Source: Aquicoccus sp. G2-2
Lineage (GTDB): Bacteria > Pseudomonadota > Alphaproteobacteria > Rhodobacterales > Rhodobacteraceae
Reading direction: 5' to 3'
Length of the DNA stretch: 64,000 nt
Assembly: GCF_034555965.1 (NCBI RefSeq)
Contig: NZ_JAYDCK010000003.1
Location: 434,001 to 498,000 of the forward strand
In this document: in pieces, positions 56,294 through 64,000 of the stretch
Layout of the letters: each line of letters begins with the position of its first letter
Position numbering within the stretch: the stretch's first letter is position 1
Translations under genes and position numbers: made by a program
Notes under the pieces: model-generated
The model's database searches: none
What the model was told of the DNA's origin: nothing
Seen by the model: the letters and a program-made list of their open reading frames with translations, nothing else

Positions 56294-57439
56294 ATGCCGC
56301 GCCTTGCACATATCATTGCTCTGGCTGCCTTTCTTGCGGTGGCGACAGTCTTGCCTGAGCCTCTTGTAGCGCAACAAGGGCAGGCGACTCCGACGGTTAC
56401 GGTTGTGACGCTGGAGGGGCAGAATATCACGCTGACCGCCCGGCTGCCGGGCCGGGTTGCCGCGTCGCGTATTGCCGAGGTGCGCCCGCAGGTGAGCGGG
56501 ATTATCACCAAACGTCTGTTTGATGAAGGCAAGGCGGTTGAGGCGGGCGCGGCGCTTTATCGGATTGATCCGGCCAGTTATGAGGCACGAATGGCGGCGG
56601 CGCAGGCGGGCTTGGCGCAGGCGCGTGCTTCGCTTTCGATTGCGTCGCGCGATGCCAGCAGGCAGGAAGAATTGCGCAGTCGCAATGTGACCAGCCAGCA
56701 GGCGCTTGACGATGCATTGGCCAAGCGCGAGGTGGCGCAAGCGGCGGTCAAGGTGGCGGAGGCGAATGTTCTGGCCGCGCGCATTGATCTTGACCGGACA
56801 ACGATTACCGCACCGATTGCCGGGGCCGCAGGGTTGAGCCAGGTGACCGAGGGCGCATTGGTGACATCGGGGCAGGCGACGCCGCTTACGGTGATCCGCA
56901 AGCTTGACCCGATTTACGTGGATGTGACGCAGTCGGCCACGGAGACGCTGAGGTGGCGCCGTGCGGGCAGTGCGGCGGAGGCTGCGGGGCAGGTTGTCAA
57001 GCTGAGGCTGGCTGATGGTTCGATCTTTGACCAGACCGGCACGCTTTCTGCGGCTGAACCGCATGTTGATGAACAGACCGGAACGATCCTTCTGCGGTTG
57101 GAATTTCCCAACCCTGAGAAGTTTCTGTTGCCGGGCATGTATGTGCAGGTGGAATTGCCCGAAGCGAAGCTGAGCGACGCAATTCTGGCGCCGCAGGAAG
57201 GGGTCACGCGTGACCGCCGGGGCAGGCCGGTCGGGATGATAGTGACGGTGGATGGCAAGGTCGAGGCACGGGAGTTGGAAATCCAGCGTGAACAGGGTGC
57301 GTTCTGGGTGGTGAGCAAAGGACTTGAGTCGGGTGATCGGCTGATCGTGGAAGGCCAGCAGAAGGTTGCGCCGGGCATGACCGTCAAGGCAGACGAGCGC
57401 AATCCCGGTGATCGTGCGGAAGCGAATGCCGGTGATTGA
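56294..57439 (+). CDS. RND efflux periplasmic adaptor
   Basis: 381 residues from ATG at 56294 (MPRLAHIIALAAFLAVATVL, a Sec signal ending near LVAQQG); longer starts at 56252 and 56189 are possible. Blocks: LPGRVAASRIAEVRPQVSGIITKRLFDEGKAVEAG (barrel-sandwich), a coiled-coil hairpin, LDRTTITAPIAGAAGLSQV and the beta-barrel LEFPNPEKFLLPGMYVQVEL. It links an HAE1-type pump to an outer-membrane channel. No TolC-like gene is in the window. The pump gene starts 28 bases later. Confidence 0.92.
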   Translation: MPRLAHIIALAAFLAVATVLPEPLVAQQGQATPTVTVVTLEGQNITLTARLPGRVAASRIAEVRPQVSGIITKRLFDEGKAVEAGAALYRIDPASYEARMAAAQAGLAQARASLSIASRDASRQEELRSRNVTSQQALDDALAKREVAQAAVKVAEANVLAARIDLDRTTITAPIAGAAGLSQVTEGALVTSGQATPLTVIRKLDPIYVDVTQSATETLRWRRAGSAAEAAGQVVKLRLADGSIFDQTGTLSAAEPHVDEQTGTILLRLEFPNPEKFLLPGMYVQVELPEAKLSDAILAPQEGVTRDRRGRPVGMIVTVDGKVEARELEIQREQGAFWVVSKGLESGDRLIVEGQQKVAPGMTVKADERNPGDRAEANAGD

Positions 57440-57467
57440 GGCAAGCGAGCGCGAAGGGTAACGCAGG

Positions 57468-60400
57468 ATGGCGCGTTTTTTCATCGACCGGCCGGTCTTT
57501 GCCTGGGTCATCTCGATCCTGATCATGGGAATCGGGATCCTGGCGGTTCTGAACCTGCCGGTTGCGCAATATCCTGAGATTGCGCCGCCGTCCGTTCGGG
57601 TGACAGCGATGTATCCGGGCGCATCGGCAGAGACAGTTGCCAATACCGTTACGCAGATAATCGAACAGCAGATGACCGGCATCGACGGGATGCGTTATAT
57701 GTCGTCCAACTCCACGGCGGATGGGCGCAGTTCAACGACGCTGACCTTCGAGACCGGCACCGATGCCGACGTGGCGCAGGTTCAGGTGCAAAACAAGGTT
57801 TCGCAGGCCGCGAACCTGCTGCCGGAAGCGGTGCAGCGGCAGGGGGTCCGGGTCCAGAAATCATCGTCTTCGTTCTTTATGGTGATCGCGTTGATTTCCA
57901 AGGACGGGCGGTTGGAGCAGACCGATCTGGCCGATTACATGTCAAGCACACTCGTGGACGAGTTCAGCCGAATTGAGGGTGTGGGAGGTGTCCAGGTTTT
58001 TGGCGCCAAATATGCTATGCGCATATGGCTCGACCCGTCCAAGCTGGCGGCGTTTCAACTGACGCCCTCGGATGTGGTGGCGGCGGTTTCCGCACAGAAT
58101 GCGCAGATATCGGCGGGGTCTTTCGGGGGTTGCCCGCTGTTGAGGGGCAGGAACTTAACGCGACGATCACTGCGCAATCTTTGCTGTCAACGCCGGAAGA
58201 CTTCCGCAATATCGTTGTGCGCTCGGCCACCGATGGTGGATTGGTGCTGTTGCAGGACGTGGCGCGGGTTGAGATCGGGGCGGAGAGTTATGCCGCGATT
58301 GCGCGCTATGACGGTCAACCGGCGGCGGGCATGGCATTACAACTGGCATCTGACGCCAACGCGCTTGATACCGCTGCGTTGGTGAAAGAGAAAATCAGGG
58401 CGCTGTCGAAATTCTTTCCCGACGGCGTGAACTATGTGATCGCCTATGACACCACGCCGTTCATCCAGATTTCGATTGAAGCGGTGGTGAAGACGCTGGT
58501 TGAAGCTATTATTCTGGTCTTTTTGGTGATGCTGCTGTTCTTGCAGAGCTTCCGCGCCACGATCATTCCGACGCTCGCGGTTCCGGTGGTTATCCTCGGC
58601 GCGTTTGGCATTCTGGCCGCTGCCGGGTTCACCATCAACACGCTGACCATGTTGGCGATGGTGTTGGCCATTGGGTTGCTGGTGGACGATGCCATTGTCG
58701 TGGTTGAAAACGTCGAGCGGATCATGGAGGAAGAGGGGCTATCCCCCGTGAAGCCACGCGAAAATCCATGGGGCAGATCACTGGTGCGTTGGTGGGCATT
58801 GCCATGGTGCTTTCGGCGGTGTTCATCCCGATGGCGTTTTTTGGTGGATCGACCGGGGTGATTTACCGGCAGTTTTCAATCACCATCGTGTCGGCAATGG
58901 CGCTTTCGGTGCTGGTGGCGTTGACGTTGACGCCAGCGCTTTGTGCGACCCTGCTGAAGCCCAAGAAGCCGCATCAATCGATGCGTGGTTTGGGCGGATT
59001 GTTCAACCGGGGCTTTGGTGCGACGACGCGCGGGTATGGGGCGACGGTGGGCTATATCATCCGGCGGCCGTTGCGCATCTTGCTGATCTATATCGTGCTG
59101 AGCGGTAGCTTGTTCTGGTTGTTTGAGAACACACCGACCGGCTTTCTTCCGGCAGAGGATCAAGGCTCTTTGATCACGTTGATTCAAGCGCCGACGGGGG
59201 CCACCGCCGGACGCACGTTGGAGACGGTCAAGAAGGTCGAACATTATTTCCAGACGGCGGAGAAGGATACCGTGTCTTCGATGTTTGGCGTGGTCGGCTT
59301 TTCCTTTGGTGGGCCGGGGCAGAATGTCGGCCTTGCCTTCGTGCGCCTGAAGGATTGGAGCGAGCGGACCAAGCCGGGACAATCGGTGCAGGCGGTGGCG
59401 GGGCGGGCGTTTGGCGCGTTGTCGCAGATCCGCGATGCTTCGGTGTTTCCGATCGTGCCACCGCCGGTGCCGCGGCTTGGCAATGTATCGGGGTTTGATT
59501 TCTATTTGCAGGCGCAGGGCGGGCAGACACATGAGCAGATCCTTGCGGCGCGCAATCAGTTTCTGGGCCTTGCGGCGCAAAGCCCGCTGATTGCCTCGGC
59601 CCGGCCATCGGGGTTGGAGGATGCGGCGCAGTTTGCCATAGACATCGATTGGCGTGCGGCGGGCGCGATGGGGGTTTCGCCTGCGGATGTGGGCAACCTT
59701 TTGTCGATCGTCTGGGCAGGCAGATACGTCAATGATTTCAATGATAATGGCCGGATCAAACGGGTGTATGTGCAGGGCGAGGCGAATGCCCGGTCCGGCC
59801 CGTCTGACTTGAGCAAATGGCGGGTGCGCAATGCGTCCGGCGGGCTGGTGCCGTTTTCCAACTTCACGACGCAGGAATGGAAGTTCGGGCCGCAGGGGTT
59901 GACCCGTTACAACGGTATTCCGGCGATGCGGATACAAGGCTCCCCGGCGGCGGGGGTGGCCTCGGGCGATGCGATGGCGGAGGTTGAACGGTTGGTGCGC
60001 GAGTTGCCGCCGGGTTATTCGGCGGCATGGACCGGGCTTTCCTTGGAAGAGCAGAAATCGGGCGGTCAGGCACCGATGCTTTATGCGCTGTCTTTGGCGG
60101 CAATTTTCCTTTGCCTTGCGGCGCTTTATGAAAGCTGGGCGATCCCGTTTTCGGTTATTCTGGCGATGCCTGTCGGCGTGTTGGGCACGTTGGGCGCGGC
60201 GCATTATCTTGGCTTTGACAATGGCGTTTTCTTTCAGGTCGGGTTGTTGACGGTAATCGGGTTGACCGCGAAAAACGCGATCCTGATTGTCGAGTTTGCG
60301 CGCGAGCAACATGATGCGGGCGCGCCGCTTTTCGATGCGATCCGCAAGGCCGCTACCCAGCGGTTCCGACCGATCATCATGACGTCGATGGCGTTCTCGC

Positions 60401-60579
60401 TGGGGGTGTTGCCGTTGGCGCTTTCGCATGGGGCCGGTTCAGGGGGGCGGCAGGCGGTGGGCACGGCGGTATTGGGGGGCACGATCACCGGCACGGTGTT
60501 GGGGATTTTGTTTGTGCCGCTGTTTTTCGCGGTGATTTACAAGGTGTTCGGGCGGCGCGAGAGTGGGCCGGGAGTGTGA
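57468..60579 (+). CDS. RND (HAE1/AcrB type) multidrug efflux pump, with two frameshifts
   Basis: About 1,037 residues after two one-base corrections, the normal HAE1 length. It starts [20 protein letters not shown]. Membrane helices and family blocks include [32 protein letters not shown] (proton-relay helix with DD) and [14 protein letters not shown]. The first break is in the G5 run 58125-58129: one more G gives [15 protein letters not shown]. The second is near 58753, where one more G gives [20 protein letters not shown]. All three pieces have undamaged coding, which favours sequencing error. It forms an operon with the adaptor. Confidence 0.9.
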
Positions 60580-60640
60580 AGACGCTGGCGTTTTGCGCTG
60601 AACGTTGCAAGATGCGCCGACGGGAAGCAGGAGAGCAGCA

Positions 60641-62005
60641 ATGGCCGGGAACATGACATTCGACGCGCTTCAATCGGCGGTGGCGACGGGGGCGGTGGAC
60701 ACGGTGCTGGTGTGCCTTGTCGATATGCAGGGGCGGCTGATGGGCAAGCGGTTCGTGGCGCAGCATTTTATCGACAGCGCGTGGCAGGAAACCCATTGCT
60801 GCAACTACCTGCTGGCGACTGATCTGGAGATGGCGACGCCGGAGGGGTATGCCTCGACCAGTTGGGAGGCGGGTTATGGCGATTACGTGATGAAGCCCGA
60901 TCTGGACACGATCCGGATGATGCCGTGGCTTGAGGGCACGGCGATGGTGCTTTGTGATGTGCTGGACCATGATACCCATGCCGAGGTGGCGCATTCGCCG
61001 CGCGCTATCCTGAAGAAACAGGTGGCGCGGGCAGAGGCGCTGGGCTTTACCCCGATGATGGCGACGGAGCTGGAATTCTTCTTGTTTCAGGGCAGTTACG
61101 AGGAAAACGCGCGCAAGGGATTCCGTGATCTGACGCCGGTGAGCGGTTACAATGAAGATTATCATATCCTTCAGACAACGAAGGAAGAGGCGGTGATGCG
61201 CCCGCTTAGGAACCACCTTTATGCGGCTGGAATCCCGGTGGAAAATTCCAAGGGAGAGGCGGAGACCGGGCAGGAGGAATTGAACATCCGCTATGGTGCG
61301 GCGCTCGATTGTGCGGATTACCACACGATTGCCAAGCACGCGACCAAGGAGATTGCCTGGGCTGAGGGGGTTTCGGCCAGTTTTCTGCCGAAATGGCGGC
61401 ATGACAAGGTGGGCAGTTCAAGCCATGTTCACCAGTCGTTGTGGCGCGAAAAGAGCAATGCGTTTCACGATCCGAAGGCCGAATACGGCATGTCGGATTT
61501 GATGCGTAACTATATGGCAGGACTGATAAAATACGCGCCTGACGTGACCTATTTCCTGGCGCCGTACATCAACAGTTACAAGCGGTTCATGAAAGGCACT
61601 TTCGCGCCGACGAAATCGGTCTGGTCGGTGGACAACCGGACAGCGGGCTTTCGGCTGTGCGGGGCGGGCACCAAGGCGGTGCGGATGGAATGCCGGATCG
61701 GCGGGTCGGATTTGAACCCGTATCTGGCGCTGGCGACGCAGCTTGCCGCCGGGTTGGCGGGGATTGAGGAAAAGCTCGAGCTAGCGGCGCCGACGAAGGG
61801 CGATGTTTACGAAGAGAGTGACGCGCCGGAAATCCCCGCAACGCTGCGCGGGGCGGCGGAAAACTTGCACAATTCCAAGATGTTGCGCGCGGCATTGGGG
61901 AGCGACGTGGTAGAGCATTACACCCGCTGCGCCACATGGGAGATCGAGGAATTTGACCGCGCGGTGACCGATTGGGAGATTGCGCGCGGGTTTGAGCGGG
62001 CTTGA
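60641..62005 (+). CDS. Glutamine-synthetase-family gamma-glutamylamide ligase
   Basis: 454 residues from ATG at 60641 (MAGNMTFDALQSAVATGAVD), with GGAG upstream. It has the GS beta-grasp and catalytic domain: TELEFFLFQ, NSKGEAETGQEELNIRYG, SSHVHQSLW and SVDNRTAGFRLCGAGTKAVRMECRIGGSDLNPYLALA. The adenylylation Tyr loop of GlnA is not apparent, and the protein is nearer to GlnT/PuuA/GMAS-like enzymes that glutamylate amines. The partner gene encodes an iron alcohol dehydrogenase, suggesting amine or amino-alcohol catabolism; the substrate is not known. Confidence 0.85.
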   Translation: MAGNMTFDALQSAVATGAVDTVLVCLVDMQGRLMGKRFVAQHFIDSAWQETHCCNYLLATDLEMATPEGYASTSWEAGYGDYVMKPDLDTIRMMPWLEGTAMVLCDVLDHDTHAEVAHSPRAILKKQVARAEALGFTPMMATELEFFLFQGSYEENARKGFRDLTPVSGYNEDYHILQTTKEEAVMRPLRNHLYAAGIPVENSKGEAETGQEELNIRYGAALDCADYHTIAKHATKEIAWAEGVSASFLPKWRHDKVGSSSHVHQSLWREKSNAFHDPKAEYGMSDLMRNYMAGLIKYAPDVTYFLAPYINSYKRFMKGTFAPTKSVWSVDNRTAGFRLCGAGTKAVRMECRIGGSDLNPYLALATQLAAGLAGIEEKLELAAPTKGDVYEESDAPEIPATLRGAAENLHNSKMLRAALGSDVVEHYTRCATWEIEEFDRAVTDWEIARGFERA

Positions 62006-62136
62006 GGCGTATGGCAGGTTTTGGGCGTTGAAGCGTTTCGCGTTCCTGGTCACGGGCAGGATGCCAGCGCGAGGTTACGACGAGGTTAACGCGACCGGGC
62101 GCAGTGCCAGCCCGGCGAATCGGTGAGGGAAACAAC

Positions 62137-63282
62137 ATGACATTGACGGCAAACTGGAGCTATCCAACCGCCATCCGTTTTGGAGCGGGGCGGATTGTGG
62201 AGATCGGTGAGGCCTGTGCGGGCGCGGGTATGAAACGACCACTTCTGGTGACAGATCGCGGGTTGGCGGGGTTGGAGATCACTGCGCAGGTGCTTGACCG
62301 GATGGAGGCCGCAGGGCTGGGCCGGGGGATGTTTGCGCAGGTTGATCCGAACCCGAATGAAGGAAACCTCGCGGCCGGGGTCGCAGCTTTCAAGGCGGGT
62401 GGCCATGACGGGGTGATTGCGTTTGGCGGTGGCTCTGGCCTTGATCTGGGCAAGCTGGTGGCGTTCATGGCGGGGCAAAGCCGCCCGGTTTGGGACTTTG
62501 AGGATGTCGGTGATTGGTGGACGCGCGCGGATGCGGATGCCATCGCGCCGATCGTGGCGGTGCCGACGACGGCGGGCACCGGTTCGGAAGTTGGGCGGGC
62601 CGGGGTGCTGACCAATTCGGTCAGTCACGAGAAGAAAATCATCTTTCATCCCAAGCTGTTGCCAGCCATTGTTATTGCCGATCCGGAATTGACGGTGGGG
62701 ATGCCGAAACCGATCACGGCGGGCACCGGGATGGATGCGTTTGCGCATTGTCTGGAAGCCTATTGCAGCCCGCATTTCCACCCGATGAGCCAGGGTATTG
62801 CGATCGAGGGGATGCGGTTGGTGAAGACATACCTTCCAAGGGCTTATGGCGATGGTGGTGACATTGAGGCGCGGGCCAACATGCTGGCGGCGGGGGCCAT
62901 GGGGGCGGTGGCGTTTCAGAAGGGGCTGGGCGCTATTCATGCGCTGTCGCATCCGATTGGCGCGGTGCATGGCACGCATCACGGCACGACCAATGCGGTG
63001 GTGATGCATGAGGTTTTGAAGTTCAACCGCCCCCTGATCGAGGCGCGGATTGACGATCTGGCGAATTTCCTTGGGATTTCAGGCGGTTTTGGGGGGTTTC
63101 TTGGCTTTGTGGACGGGTTGAATGCGCAGCTTCATATCCCCGGAAACCTGACCGCGCTGGGGGTGGAGAATCCCGATCTTGGTGCGCTGACCGCCTCCGC
63201 GCTGGCGGACCCGAGCGTGGGTGGCAACCCGGTGGCGATGACGGCGCAAAATACCCGTGCGCTGCTTGAAGCTTGCTTTTGA
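62137..63282 (+). CDS. Iron-containing alcohol dehydrogenase
   Basis: 381 residues from ATG at 62137 (MTLTANWSYPTAIRFGAGRI), preceded by GAGGGAAACAAC. Group III ADH marks are VIAFGGGSGLDLGKL (cofactor), VPTTAGTGSEVG and the metal-binding residues in GMDAFAHCLEAY and HALSHPIGAVHGTHHG. It oxidises a short alcohol or reduces the aldehyde with NAD(P). It lies 131 bases after the glutamine-synthetase-like gene in the same direction, so the two may act together. Confidence 0.92.
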   Translation: MTLTANWSYPTAIRFGAGRIVEIGEACAGAGMKRPLLVTDRGLAGLEITAQVLDRMEAAGLGRGMFAQVDPNPNEGNLAAGVAAFKAGGHDGVIAFGGGSGLDLGKLVAFMAGQSRPVWDFEDVGDWWTRADADAIAPIVAVPTTAGTGSEVGRAGVLTNSVSHEKKIIFHPKLLPAIVIADPELTVGMPKPITAGTGMDAFAHCLEAYCSPHFHPMSQGIAIEGMRLVKTYLPRAYGDGGDIEARANMLAAGAMGAVAFQKGLGAIHALSHPIGAVHGTHHGTTNAVVMHEVLKFNRPLIEARIDDLANFLGISGGFGGFLGFVDGLNAQLHIPGNLTALGVENPDLGALTASALADPSVGGNPVAMTAQNTRALLEACF

Positions 63283-63302
63283 GTGAACGGGGCGATCCGC
63301 AT

Positions 63303-63376
63303 GGTTAACGGCGATCCTTCCTGAGGCGGGAAGGTGTCTGCCCCCCGGCTGCCGGGTTGGCTGCGATGCGTATGGC
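63303..63376. repeat. Conserved intergenic element, copy 2
   Basis: GGTTAAC, 26 bases, then GTCTGCCCCCCGGCTGCC and TGCGATGCGTATGGC, matching the copy at 30279-30350. Like copy 1, it lies between convergent gene ends. A 6-bp hairpin CCCGGC-T-GCCGGG is inside. Confidence 0.6.
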
Positions 63377-63424
63377 GGGAATCGCGGAGTGTGTTAAATT
63401 CGGTTTACTTAATCCGGCGCACGC

Positions 63425-64000
63425 TCATTTGCCGTAATAGAGCGACATGACGTGCTGTGCTTCGGCAAAGAAGAGCCAGCGTGCGGCGAAAAGGCCGACG
63501 AGATGCAGCGCGATCAGCGGCACGGCGAGCAGGTGGGTGACCGGGAAGACCACGATCAGCAAAACCGGCAGGATCACGGCGCAGATGAGGGCGATGACGC
63601 GCAGTTTCAGCGCGTGTTTGCGCGCGACCGTGTAGGCCATTTCTTTCAGCAGGTAGTTTTCCCCGGTATGGGGCGGCTCAAGCTGGCGGGTTTTGCCAAT
63701 GCGGCCAAGGCCGGTCGCGCTTTCCAAGCTGCTGTTGCCGGTGGCGCCTTTGGCATCGCTTTGTATCCATGCGATGACCTGCACGATGCCCAGCACCACG
63801 AGGAGCACGGCGGCAAGCCGGGCTTGCCCGGCCAAGAGCGCGCCGCCGCCCAGTGAAAAGAGCAGGAACAGCGGCGGGGTGAGCGGGCTGTGCCAGCGTG
63901 GCACGGATTTGAGTTGGGTATAGATCATCGAGGTGGTGAAGACGGTGCCGATGCAGAGCAACGCCGCAATGCCGCCGAGCGGTTGGATGTCGGTGCCAAA
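63425..64000 (-). CDS. DMSO-reductase-type membrane anchor subunit (DmsC), C-terminal part
   Basis: 191 residues are visible; the reading frame continues beyond the window end, so the N-terminus is missing. It is a polytopic membrane protein with about five helices (PLTPPLFLLFSLGGGALLAG, LAAVLLVVLGIVQVIAW, VIALICAVILPVLLIVVF, LAVPLIALHLVGLFAARWLFF) and the DmsC-like end EAQHVMSLYYGK. Such subunits anchor a molybdopterin reductase and pass quinol electrons to it; the catalytic genes would lie beyond 64000. Confidence 0.8.
   Translation of the reverse strand, partial: FGTDIQPLGGIAALLCIGTVFTTSMIYTQLKSVPRWHSPLTPPLFLLFSLGGGALLAGQARLAAVLLVVLGIVQVIAWIQSDAKGATGNSSLESATGLGRIGKTRQLEPPHTGENYLLKEMAYTVARKHALKLRVIALICAVILPVLLIVVFPVTHLLAVPLIALHLVGLFAARWLFFAEAQHVMSLYYGK

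Noticed and set aside
58876-60429. Long open frame on the minus strand opposite the RND pump (517 codons)
   Set aside because: Arg/His-rich translation without family features; the plus strand encodes a clear RND protein. Such antisense frames are expected at this GC.

Overview
The window looks like a chromosomal segment of a marine Rhodobacteraceae (Roseobacter-group) alphaproteobacterium. The evidence is the GC-rich sequence (about 62% where counted), a complete Tad/Cpa pilus locus with short Flp pilins, a SURF1-thrC-M16 peptidase series, hisS-hisZ-hisG, a B12-dependent ribonucleotide reductase and a DMSP demethylation cluster.

Layout. 1-266: 3' end of ychF (+). 485-754: small HTH gene (+). 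817-13337: Tad/Cpa pilus locus, all on the minus strand, read from the Flp pilin at the high end through cpaB, cpaC, an OmpA-like lipoprotein, cpaE, cpaF, tadB, tadC, two TPR lipoproteins and cpaA to an AAA+ ATPase; internal terminators follow the pilin, cpaB and the OmpA-like gene. 13697-16712: lytic transglycosylase (+), 3-oxoacid CoA-transferase subunits and a Tat-exported L,D-transpeptidase (-). 16874-26699: topA, dprA, an FAD-linked hydroxyacid dehydrogenase, GNAT, M16 peptidase, thrC, SURF1, slyX (-). 26827-30258: hisS-hisZ-hisG (+). 30474-32121: two divergent beta-barrel proteins. 32359-35503: DUF1489 gene (-) and nrdJ (+).

35.5-56.2 kb is accessory DNA: unrecognised small genes, an AraC regulator divergent from a compact dmdC-dmdD-dmdB-dmdA cluster (DMSP demethylation to methylthioacryloyl-CoA hydration), an intact IS66 element with an 8-bp target duplication, a membrane protein of unknown role, a 5'-truncated AAA_13-like ATPase, and a Tn5053/Tn7-like tniA-tniB-tniQ element whose transposase also lacks its N-terminus. 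56.3-64 kb: RND efflux adaptor and pump, a gamma-glutamylamide-synthetase-like gene with an iron alcohol dehydrogenase, and the C-terminal part of a DmsC-type membrane anchor.

Two points dominate. First, two housekeeping proteins carry unusual in-frame segments of lower GC: a complete XRE-type HTH domain in the linker before the C-terminal part of NrdJ, and about 45 extra residues in HisS. Second, at least nine genes or gene ends need a single-base correction, mostly in short G/C runs. That pattern suggests consensus sequencing errors rather than nine pseudogenes, so those genes are annotated across the frameshift.
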